A stretch of DNA of 64,000 nucleotides, taken from assembly GCA_910587455.1 (NCBI GenBank), contig CAJULK010000007.1:1-64000 (forward strand), given 5' to 3'. The DNA comes from an uncultured Christensenellaceae bacterium (GTDB lineage Bacteria > Bacillota > Clostridia > Christensenellales > Pumilibacteraceae). Position numbers and translations under genes: made by a program. Under the pieces are notes generated by a model. The model saw only the letters and a program-made list of their open reading frames with translations. It was not told where the DNA came from and made no database searches. This document shows, in pieces, positions 44,239 to 51,488 of the stretch (the first letter of the stretch is position 1; each line of letters opens with the position of its first letter).

Positions 44239-45395
44239 TCGCCCCGCTTTTCGACGTAAGTCGATTCGATTAGATCGGCGATCTGCTTGGCGGCGCGCGG
44301 CGACCGTCCGCCCTTTTTGAGCGCCGAAAGTTCCGCTATCTGCGCATATTCGTCACGCCATTTCATTCCGCGCGAGCGCATTATCTGTTTGAGAATGTCT
44401 ATAAACTCGTCACGGCTCGGATTAAGATATGTAACCACGAGTCCGAACCTGTCGAACAGTGCAAGCTCCGCCTGACGCTCGTCCTCCGCCGAACGCGCCC
44501 ACGACTTGTCAGTTTCCTTTATGAGATGCCTGCGGTTGGACGTGCAGTACAGTATCGCATTGGGCGCACCCGAATCGAGCGAGCCTTCGAGCGCGGCTTT
44601 GAGTTCGTCGGCGCCGCCGTCCGACTCGTCGAACCCGAGATCGTCCACAAAAAGAACGAACTTCTGTTTGAGTCCGCGCAGCTCCGCATAAAGCGCAGGC
44701 AGTTCGCGTATATCGTTTTTGCCGAGCTCTATCGTTTTCAGTCTGTCGCGAAACTCGTACGCAATGGCGCGGACCGTGCTCGACTTGCCCGTGCCGCGAT
44801 CGCCGTAAAGCAAAGTGTGGAATGCGGGCAGCCCGTTCAAAAAGTTTTCGGTGTTCTTTACTATTTCCGCTTTTTCTTCGGCGTAGTTTTTAAGATCGGC
44901 AAGCCTAATAGGTTCGGCAAACACGGGCGACAGCGCGCCGTTTCTGTATACGAACGCACTGCCGTGCGAAAACTTGCCGAAGCTCTCGGCTGCGTAAAAC
45001 CTGACGAGCTTGTCGTACGTGAGCGAAAAACCGCCGCACACGAACTTTGGCGCAATGTCGGCGTCGTCGCCGCAAACGTCCTCGGGGCGGACGAGCGAAA
45101 GCCGCTTGAAAGTGAGAAGCTCCGCGTGTATCTGCGCTTTTATCCTGTCGGGAATACGCTCGCCGCACGCCGCCGCGCGGCTGAACGCATTGCCGTCGCG
45201 CTCGACGGCTTTTCTTATCCACTCGCCGGTAGTCGAGCTGCCGCTCGCGTACACATCGCCGAATATTCTAGCGCAAAGTTCTATCCTGCGCACCCTGTCG
45301 CGCGCGCACAAAAACTCAGCGAGCGGAGCGATCTCCGCCGCGGCGTTTTTGAATATCGCTATAGCTTTATAGCTTAGATAGAGCGCTTCGTCCAT
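44235..45395 (-). CDS. DUF815-family AAA-type ATPase
   Basis: About 386 residues. A helical N-terminal part is followed by a P-loop (HTLLYGDRGTGKSSTVRAIA), a Walker B strand (KFVLFVDDLGFDESD), and a sensor region (AILYCTSNRRHLIKE), then SLAR-type C-terminal motifs. This matches DUF815 (YcaJ/IstB-like loader ATPases of unknown role). I start at the ATG at 45395; an upstream frame to 45452 lies within the promoter. The -10 box is six bases from the ATG, so the message should be leaderless. Confidence 0.82.
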   Translation of the reverse strand: MDEALYLSYKAIAIFKNAAAEIAPLAEFLCARDRVRRIELCARIFGDVYASGSSTTGEWIRKAVERDGNAFSRAAACGERIPDRIKAQIHAELLTFKRLSLVRPEDVCGDDADIAPKFVCGGFSLTYDKLVRFYAAESFGKFSHGSAFVYRNGALSPVFAEPIRLADLKNYAEEKAEIVKNTENFLNGLPAFHTLLYGDRGTGKSSTVRAIAYEFRDRLKTIELGKNDIRELPALYAELRGLKQKFVLFVDDLGFDESDGGADELKAALEGSLDSGAPNAILYCTSNRRHLIKETDKSWARSAEDERQAELALFDRFGLVVTYLNPSRDEFIDILKQIMRSRGMKWRDEYAQIAELSALKKGGRSPRAAKQIADLIESTYVEKRGE

Positions 45396-45401
45396 AACAA
45401 A

Positions 45402-45431
45402 ATTATAACACGCCCGCTTCGCTGTTGTCAA
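45402..45431 (-). promoter_or_regulatory. Promoter of the DUF815 gene, leaderless geometry
   Basis: On the minus strand TTGACA (45426-45431), 18 bases, TATAAT (45402-45407), then six bases to the ATG. Confidence 0.75.
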
Positions 45432-45511
45432 CACAAAACCCGTTTGCGTCACATGCGTAATTTGTCGAAAAAGCGCACCCCGCCTCGCGCGAAGGTGCGA
45501 ATACAGCGCAA

Positions 45512-45540
45512 TAAAAAAGACGGCGTATTACACCGCCGTC
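45512..45540 (-). terminator. Terminator overlapping the AlkZ-related stop codon
   Basis: On the minus strand GACGGCG pairs with CGCCGTC and is followed by TTTTTTATT. The left arm lies inside the last codons of the gene and the stop codon is in the loop. Confidence 0.85.
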
Positions 45541-46133
45541 GAAAGAATTTTCATCCTGTCCTTTTCGCCGAATTCGATCAAGCCCGCCGCGCGTTTTTGT
45601 ATTTCCGCAACATTTTCAGCCGCCGTAAGCGAATACTTGCCGCGCACGAATTCCGCGCCGAATATATCCTCGGGTCGGCATAAAAGCGCAGTTCCCATAG
45701 CGCTCTTTTTGAAGTTCAGGCATAAATACGTTTTGTTTTGAAGCGACGTCACCGTGCCGTCGAACCCTTTCATGCCGAGCGATTTGCCGAGCGTATACGA
45801 CGGCGTGGGGACATTGCCGACAGCGTGCATTACGGTTATTTCGCGGCGCGGCGCCCTGCCCTCGTCCTCGAGCGAATCGAAGTCGTAGCCGTCGCGGCGC
45901 AGCGCGCAAAGATACGGAAACACGGACAGCGAAACAAACGTCGCTTTTTTATTGACGAATTTTCCGTAAGCTATCTTTTGGGAATTGACTGCTTTCTCGC
46001 GCAATCCCCAAAACGTATTAAAGTCAGTGCCCGACATCATCCACGCCGAAAAACCCGTATCCGTCCAGAACGGAAGTATTCCGTATTCGTCGGTCGCGGC
46101 TATAATGTCATCTGCCGATTTGAGTTTTGCCAT
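45528..46133 (-). CDS. AlkZ-related protein
   Basis: A 201-residue soluble protein. The phrases AYGKFVNKKATFVSLSVFPY, LRRDGYDFDSLEDEGRAPRR and KGFDGTVTSLQNKTYLCL match what I recall of small AlkZ-related (winged-helix DNA glycosylase-like) proteins in Clostridia. It lacks most of the full-length AlkZ DNA glycosylase, so repair activity is doubtful. It has its own AGAGGA ribosome site and a terminator at its end, and lies downstream of ppk1. Confidence 0.6.
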   Translation of the reverse strand: MAKLKSADDIIAATDEYGILPFWTDTGFSAWMMSGTDFNTFWGLREKAVNSQKIAYGKFVNKKATFVSLSVFPYLCALRRDGYDFDSLEDEGRAPRREITVMHAVGNVPTPSYTLGKSLGMKGFDGTVTSLQNKTYLCLNFKKSAMGTALLCRPEDIFGAEFVRGKYSLTAAENVAEIQKRAAGLIEFGEKDRMKILSTAV

Positions 46134-46169
46134 TTTTTCCTCTTGCGTTTTCGGTAACTGTCGAACCGA

Positions 46170-48233
46170 TCACAGTGAAAATTTTCCTTTGAGAAACAGC
46201 TCTTGACTGTTCACGGGCTCGCCCACGGTATCGGGCGCGGAATATTTGCCGTCGCTGCCCAAACGCCGAGCCTTTACGTTGTCGGCGAGCATTACGCCGA
46301 ACATTCCGAATATCCTGTCGGCTATACGCTTGTCGAGAACGGGCGTAGCTATTTCCACGCGCTTGTCGGTGTTGCGCGTCATAAGATCGGCGGACGAAAT
46401 AAACATCGCTCTGTCGTCGCCCGAACCGAAACAGTAAATGCGCGAGTGTTCCAAAAACCTGCCCACTATGCTCGTCACAGTAATGTTTTCGGTCTTGCCC
46501 GCTACTTGGGGAACAAGACAGCATATGCCGCGGATTATAAGTTTTATAACGACGCCGGCTTTGCTCGCCGCTATCAGCTTGTCGATTATGGTCTTATCTG
46601 TAAGGCTGTTCATCTTGGCGGTTATAAACGCGGGCTTGCCGCTCTCCGCCTTTTCGGTTTCGCGTTCGATATATTCTATGAGTCCTTTTTTGAGCGTTTT
46701 AGGCGCGATGAGAAGCCTGTCGTACTTGAAGTCCGTATTGCATATGGCTATGTTTCTGAAAAACGCCACACCGTCTCTGCCTATCGCCTCGTCGGAAGTG
46801 ATTATATTGAGATCGGTATACTGCTTGGACGTGTTCTCATTGTAATTGCCCGTGCCGAGGTGCGTGACGTACCTGAGTTTTTCTCCGTCCGTCAGCACTA
46901 TAGATATTATCTTGGAATGAACTTTATAATTGCCCATGCCGTAGATTATCGTGCAGCCCGCGTCTTTGAGCACTTCCGAAAAGTACAGATTGTTTTCTTC
47001 GTCGAAACGCGCGCAAAGTTCTATAACGACGGTGACTTCCTTTCCGTTCTCGCTCGCCTTTTTGAGCGCGTCCACTATGCGCGAACGACTGTCGAGTCTG
47101 TAAATGGTTATTTTTATCGACGCGACGCGGCTGTCCGACGCACATTCGTCCAAAAGCCTGACGAGCGTATCCATGCTCTCGAACGGATACGCCAAAAACA
47201 CGTCGCGGGACAGCACCGTTTCGAGCACCGACGATTCGTGCGGTACGGGGCTTGCGAGCGGGCGGGGCTGCTTATAACGCAACCGCGGCAGCGCGTCTTC
47301 CGGCACGTAGTTTGCGAGCGACATCATAAACTTGTAATCGAAGCAGTGCTTAACGTCGAAGCAGTACGATTTTTTTATGTCGAGCGTTTTGAGCACGAAC
47401 GCTTTTATATCGTCCGCGCCCTCGTCTATTTGGAGCCGAACGGCGTCCTGCGTGCCGCGAAGCTCCACCTTATGCTTTAAGTATTTGGAAAAATCGACGT
47501 CGCGTTCTATATCCACATCGTCTATGTTCGCGTCGAAATCGGCGTTGCGCGTCAATCTCAACATCGCCTGACTGCGAATCTGATACCCGTCGAACGCCGT
47601 GCGTCCGAACGTGCGAATAAGCTCTTCGACGGTTATAATGTTTGCTTTTTTGCCGCCGTCTATACGGTACACTCGCGGAAGTTTATGGCTGATAGCCATC
47701 ACTCCGTACATAAGTCTGTCCGAGCGCGTCAGCTCGAACACCATGTAGCAGCTCATGTTCTCGAAGCGTATCATCGGGTGCTTCGCGTCGAGCACCATCG
47801 GCGACAGAAGCGGGAGTATTTGCGACTGAAAATATTCCTTGCATTTCTGCCGCTGTTTGGCGGACAGCTCGTCGCCCGTCTTTATGCACAGTCCGTTTTT
47901 GGACAGTTCTTTTTTCAGTTTGGAATAAACGCCGTCCGCCGCGCGGAAGCAGTTCTTGGACAGCCGCATTATTCCGTCCACCTGCTCGCGCGCGGTAAGA
48001 TCGGTCTTGTTTTCTTTGGCGTCGCCGTTCAGCTTTGCGTCGTTTATAAGACTGCCCACGCGCACCATAAAGAACTCGTCGTAATTGGAATGGAAAATGG
48101 ACAGAAATTTGCACCGCTCCAAAAGCGGATTTGTAAGATCGGTCGCCTGATCGAGCACCCGCCCGTTAAACTGCATCCACGAATATTCGCGGTTGACGTA
48201 TACGCCCTTTATGAATTCGGAGTCTTTGCTCAT
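46170..48233 (-). CDS. ppk1: Polyphosphate kinase 1
   Basis: A 687-residue enzyme that reversibly polymerises ATP gamma-phosphate into polyphosphate. The four-domain layout is visible: N-terminal REYSWMQFNGRVLDQA, head domain, and the two phospholipase-D-like catalytic domains with THLGTGNYNENTSKQYTD carrying the autophosphorylated His and ISSADLMTRNTDKRVE near the end. Length is normal. It lies four bases after ppx, so synthesis and breakdown enzymes are in one operon. Confidence 0.96.
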   Translation of the reverse strand: MSKDSEFIKGVYVNREYSWMQFNGRVLDQATDLTNPLLERCKFLSIFHSNYDEFFMVRVGSLINDAKLNGDAKENKTDLTAREQVDGIMRLSKNCFRAADGVYSKLKKELSKNGLCIKTGDELSAKQRQKCKEYFQSQILPLLSPMVLDAKHPMIRFENMSCYMVFELTRSDRLMYGVMAISHKLPRVYRIDGGKKANIITVEELIRTFGRTAFDGYQIRSQAMLRLTRNADFDANIDDVDIERDVDFSKYLKHKVELRGTQDAVRLQIDEGADDIKAFVLKTLDIKKSYCFDVKHCFDYKFMMSLANYVPEDALPRLRYKQPRPLASPVPHESSVLETVLSRDVFLAYPFESMDTLVRLLDECASDSRVASIKITIYRLDSRSRIVDALKKASENGKEVTVVIELCARFDEENNLYFSEVLKDAGCTIIYGMGNYKVHSKIISIVLTDGEKLRYVTHLGTGNYNENTSKQYTDLNIITSDEAIGRDGVAFFRNIAICNTDFKYDRLLIAPKTLKKGLIEYIERETEKAESGKPAFITAKMNSLTDKTIIDKLIAASKAGVVIKLIIRGICCLVPQVAGKTENITVTSIVGRFLEHSRIYCFGSGDDRAMFISSADLMTRNTDKRVEIATPVLDKRIADRIFGMFGVMLADNVKARRLGSDGKYSAPDTVGEPVNSQELFLKGKFSL

Positions 48234-48237
48234 GATC

Positions 48238-49395
48238 TCACTTCCCTTCCGCTTCCGTCTTTACCGTACGTTTTGCGGACTTCTCTGGCGATTTAGCCGC
48301 GGCTTTTTCGGTCGCTTGCTTCTCGCCGTTCGATTTCTTTTTGCCCGTCTTTGCATCGGACTGCTTTTTGCCGCCCGACTTTTTATCCGACTTTTTGTTC
48401 GCAGTAGGTTTATTCTTTTTGCTTTTTTCGGGTTCGGGTTCGTCGAAACCGTAGTGCGGCACCGACATATCCAAATTTACGGGAATACCCTGCTCGCGCC
48501 CGCTCGCAACGAGCGAAAGATAACCTTCCTTAACGCCGCTGTCGCTCACGACTATATTGTCGAGTTTGAACCGCTTTAACAGCTCTTTGAGTATGAGCGT
48601 CGCCACGGGCAATACGTGTATTTTTTCGGGCGCCGTTTTCATTACGAGCCGCGTACGGTCGGGCGATTCCATAAGCCAACCCGCAAACTTTTTGAACTTG
48701 TCGTACGTAAAATCGGTGTTCGTTTTTTTCAGTTCGCAGTATTCGCGGAAAGTGGCGTACACCGCGTCGTTTATCGAACCGACGAGCACCGCCGTGGAAA
48801 ACTTGCCTTTGCCTGCGAGTTTCGCATCATCAGACTTTTTGCGCAAAAACTTTTTGATCCGCTTCGCTTCTTCGTCCGTCGGGAATATATCTGCTACGTA
48901 CTTGTTGCGCAGTTTGATAGGTCCGAAATCGAGGCACACCATTTCGTCCTTGCTGTCCTTTGAGAAATCGCACAGCTCTACGCTTCCGCCGCCGATATCT
49001 ATGAGCACGACGCGGTCGTATGCCGCATATTTTCGGTTGGACATAAAGTCGCAGTAAGCCTCGGTCACGCCGTCGAGATAGTTTATTACTATTCCGGTGC
49101 GCTTTCTTATCTTGACCGCGACTTCTTCTATGTTGTCGATGTTTCTGAGCGCCGCCGTGGAAATGACGTAGCACTCTTCCGCGCCCATGGCTTTTACCGT
49201 CGAACGCGCGGTGATGAGCGCGTCGATGAGTTTTTCTATCCCACGCGCCCCTATCGACCTGCCGTCGAAATAGTCGGCGACGGCGATGTTTATACGCTCT
49301 TTATACACCGCTTCGAATATGCCCGTAGCCTTGTCGCCCTCTGCGATCACCGTAGACACGCCCGTTGAGCTCATATCAATTACTGCGCACTTCAT
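48238..49395 (-). CDS. ppx: Exopolyphosphatase (Ppx/GppA family)
   Basis: About 385 residues of ASKHA ATPase fold: the phosphate-1 motif MKCAVIDMSSTGVSTVIAEG, the segment LIDIGGGSVELCDFSK (phosphate-2) and a C-terminal Lys-rich tail (repeats of KKSDKKSGGKKQSDAK type) of roughly 70 residues that is unusual and may bind polyphosphate or RNA. It hydrolyses terminal phosphates of polyphosphate or pppGpp. I start at the ATG at 49395, preceded by GGAGGG; the frame extends to 49428 without support. It forms an operon with ppk1. Confidence 0.92.
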   Translation of the reverse strand: MKCAVIDMSSTGVSTVIAEGDKATGIFEAVYKERINIAVADYFDGRSIGARGIEKLIDALITARSTVKAMGAEECYVISTAALRNIDNIEEVAVKIRKRTGIVINYLDGVTEAYCDFMSNRKYAAYDRVVLIDIGGGSVELCDFSKDSKDEMVCLDFGPIKLRNKYVADIFPTDEEAKRIKKFLRKKSDDAKLAGKGKFSTAVLVGSINDAVYATFREYCELKKTNTDFTYDKFKKFAGWLMESPDRTRLVMKTAPEKIHVLPVATLILKELLKRFKLDNIVVSDSGVKEGYLSLVASGREQGIPVNLDMSVPHYGFDEPEPEKSKKNKPTANKKSDKKSGGKKQSDAKTGKKKSNGEKQATEKAAAKSPEKSAKRTVKTEAEGK

Positions 49396-49514
49396 TATAT
49401 CCCTCCGTGCAGTCGATGCGCGAAACATATCCGCATCTCCTTGCTTTATATAGTATGTTCGTACATTCAGACGTTATTAAATATTCTACGCTTGCGCAAA
49501 CGCTCGCAATCGGT

Positions 49515-50579
49515 CTACCGTCCGAACGACACGCCTATGCTTTCCGCCGTTTCGATTTCCTGACAGTCGATCGGAACAAGCTTGGCTTTCCCCGCTATAT
49601 CGGCGAGCGCATTGTACGTAACGCGGTTTTTCACCATCGCTACCGTAACGCCGAATCTGCCTTCTTCCACGAGCTTGCCCGCAAAACTTCCGAACTCGGT
49701 GGATAGAAGCCTGTCGTACGCCGAAGGGCTGCCGCCGCGCTGAATGTGCCCGGGCACGACGACACGTGTTTCCACTCCCGCTTTTTCGGCTATATACTTC
49801 GCAAGCGCATTGGTCACCGTTGCGTCGCCGCCGCGCTTTTCGAGCCGTTCTTTCTTTTTCATCTTGCTTTCTTCTACCGTCATTGCGCCCTCGGCTACAG
49901 CCACTATGCTGAACGCCTTGCCCGAATCGGCTCTGCGCGCAACGGCTTTCGCCACCTTATCCGCAGAAAACGGTATTTCGGGAAGAAGGATAACGTCGGC
50001 ACCGCCCGCTATGCCCGAGTACAGCGTAAGCCAGCCTGCCTTGTTGCCCATTATCTCCACCACCATTGTTCTGCCGTGACTCGCCGCAGTGCTGTGCAGC
50101 CTGTCGATACACTCCGTCGCAATGTCTACGGCGGTATGGAATCCGAACGTCACGTCCGTACCCCAAATATCGTTGTCTATAGTTTTGGGCAGCCCGATCA
50201 CGTTGCACCCTTCGGCGGAAAGAAGCGCAGCCGTCTTGTGCGTGCCTGCGCCGCCCAGCGTCAAAAGACAGTCGAGCCCCATCTTTTTGTAATTCTGCTT
50301 CATGAGTTCGAGCCGCGTAACGCTGTTCTCGTCCTCGACGGTCATCAGTTTGAACGGCTGACGGCTCGTGCCGAGTATAGTTCCGCCGAGCGTGAGTATC
50401 CCCGTAAAATCCTGCGGTTTGAGCGCGCGGCACTCGCCGCGTATAAGTCCGCCGTACCCGTCCGCTATTCCGATGAGCTGAACGTTCTTTATGTTTTCGA
50501 ACGCGTATTTGCCGAATCCGCGTATTACAGCATTCAATCCAGGGCAATCGCCGCCCGATGTGAGTATGCCTATTTTCAT
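49515..50579 (-). CDS. pfkA: 6-phosphofructokinase (group III/mixed type)
   Basis: A 354-residue phosphofructokinase that phosphorylates fructose 6-phosphate. Motifs: GGDCPGLNAVIRG, GGAGTHKTAALL, GLPKTIDNDIWGTDVTFGF, and GHIQRGGSPSAYDRLLS. The PKTIDND segment (Lys124 in E. coli numbering) is typical of pyrophosphate-using or mixed-donor group III enzymes, while Gly104 is ATP-type. The Asp103 that normally helps bind Mg is Ala here (GGAGT for GGDGS). The phosphoryl donor is thus open. It has its own consensus-like promoter and AGGAGG site. Confidence 0.9.
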   Translation of the reverse strand: MKIGILTSGGDCPGLNAVIRGFGKYAFENIKNVQLIGIADGYGGLIRGECRALKPQDFTGILTLGGTILGTSRQPFKLMTVEDENSVTRLELMKQNYKKMGLDCLLTLGGAGTHKTAALLSAEGCNVIGLPKTIDNDIWGTDVTFGFHTAVDIATECIDRLHSTAASHGRTMVVEIMGNKAGWLTLYSGIAGGADVILLPEIPFSADKVAKAVARRADSGKAFSIVAVAEGAMTVEESKMKKKERLEKRGGDATVTNALAKYIAEKAGVETRVVVPGHIQRGGSPSAYDRLLSTEFGSFAGKLVEEGRFGVTVAMVKNRVTYNALADIAGKAKLVPIDCQEIETAESIGVSFGR

Positions 50580-50598
50580 AAATTCCTCCTATGATATT

Positions 50599-50627
50599 AT
50601 TATACTATCGACGGCTGTTATAGTCAA
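50599..50627 (-). promoter_or_regulatory. pfkA promoter
   Basis: On the minus strand TTGACT (50622-50627), 17 bases, TATAAT (50599-50604), 20 bases before the ATG. Confidence 0.8.
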
Positions 50628-50643
50628 GAAATCGCCGATTTTT

Positions 50644-50973
50644 TTATTCGCTCAAAAACGCCAACTCGAGGATAGCGACGGCGCGCTCCTGACCGCTCTC
50701 GCCGTACCGATTGCCCACCTTCCTGAACGTATCAAGCATATGCCGCTCCGCCTCGGAAAGCCGAGCGTCCGACAAGCCCGTATCGCCGTCGCAGTCGCAC
50801 TCCGAAAGTCCGAGCGCTTTTTCTATGGCTTGAACCGTATCTATCCGCGGCGAAGGCGTTCTTCCGGAAAAAATGTCTTCGAGTGTGCGTTTGGGAACAT
50901 TCGATTTTTTAGCAAGCATATCGAAAGTGCATTTCATTTCCTTTTTACGCTTTTTCCAAATATCAAGATCCAT
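50644..50973 (-). CDS. XRE-type transcription regulator
   Basis: A 109-residue protein with an N-terminal Cro/C1 helix-turn-helix (MKCTFDMLAKKSNVPKRTLE, then DIFSGRTPSPRIDTVQAIEKAL) and a short helical C-terminus that may dimerise. It is preceded by AGAGGT. It probably acts at two palindromes about 75 and 105 bases upstream and controls itself and a divergent decayed gene. It lies 64 bases upstream of pfkA, in the same direction. Confidence 0.85.
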   Translation of the reverse strand: MDLDIWKKRKKEMKCTFDMLAKKSNVPKRTLEDIFSGRTPSPRIDTVQAIEKALGLSECDCDGDTGLSDARLSEAERHMLDTFRKVGNRYGESGQERAVAILELAFLSE

Positions 50974-50992
50974 AACGGCACACCTCTAATCA

Positions 50993-51021
50993 ATTATAGA
51001 AAAAACCACGAAAAAATGCAA
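50993..51021 (-). promoter_or_regulatory. Promoter of the XRE gene
   Basis: On the minus strand TTGCAT (51016-51021), 17 bases, TATAAT (50993-50998), 20 bases before the ATG. Confidence 0.6.
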
Positions 51022-51048
51022 TGTGCTGACGCAAAATGCTCTACAAAC

Positions 51049-51090
51049 ACGATATATCGTAATATTGCACAATCACCACGATATATCGTG
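51049..51090. promoter_or_regulatory. Twin palindromic operators
   Basis: ACGATATATCGT occurs at 51049-51060 and again inside the perfect 14-base palindrome CACGATATATCGTG at 51077-51090. Their centres are 29 bases apart, close to three helical turns, between the XRE gene and the divergent reading frame. They are the likely binding sites of the XRE protein. Confidence 0.7.
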
Positions 51091-51102
51091 TGTTTTAAGG
51101 AG

Positions 51103-51395
51103 ATGCCTGATCGAAACCGCGTTATTCGACCTTATAGACGACTGTTTGGCAGAAAAGCGGCTGCGCGACATCGAGCGCGAAAGCGGCTGTTCCACTCTTG
51201 CCGAAATAGCGCAAGCGGAAAGAACGCTTAAATGGGTATGCGACGGCGAAGCGAAGGAATTGTTTGACGGATTCAAATCGCTGTACGTTAATATGATGCA
51301 CGACAAGTGTTATTTCTTTAACGCACGGCTGCCGAACATCGGTACATATAGAAATGGAAATTCCGCAAATCACAGACGATTACAAGCGCACTTAA
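51103..51395 (+). pseudogene. Decayed divergent gene next to the XRE regulator
   Basis: A coding-like stretch runs from near 51107 (LIETALFDLIDDCLAEKRL, then CDGEAKELFDGFKSLYVNMM) and reads well to about 51340. Then the good sequence continues in another frame (MEIPQITDDYKRT) to the stop at 51395. At the 5' end, AAGGAG at 51097-51102 is followed by an ATG at 51103 that is also out of frame. Two one-base shifts would join start, body and end into a protein of about 97 residues. Either this is a recent pseudogene or the assembly has errors. The original function is not recognised; it may have been the XRE protein's partner. Confidence 0.5.
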
Positions 51396-51488
51396 AAGCG
51401 TCCGGGGTCAGCTATGCTATCGAGCATCTTTTTTATTTTACCGTTTCGATCGCATACATGAACGCCGCCGCCCATAAGGACGGTAAGT

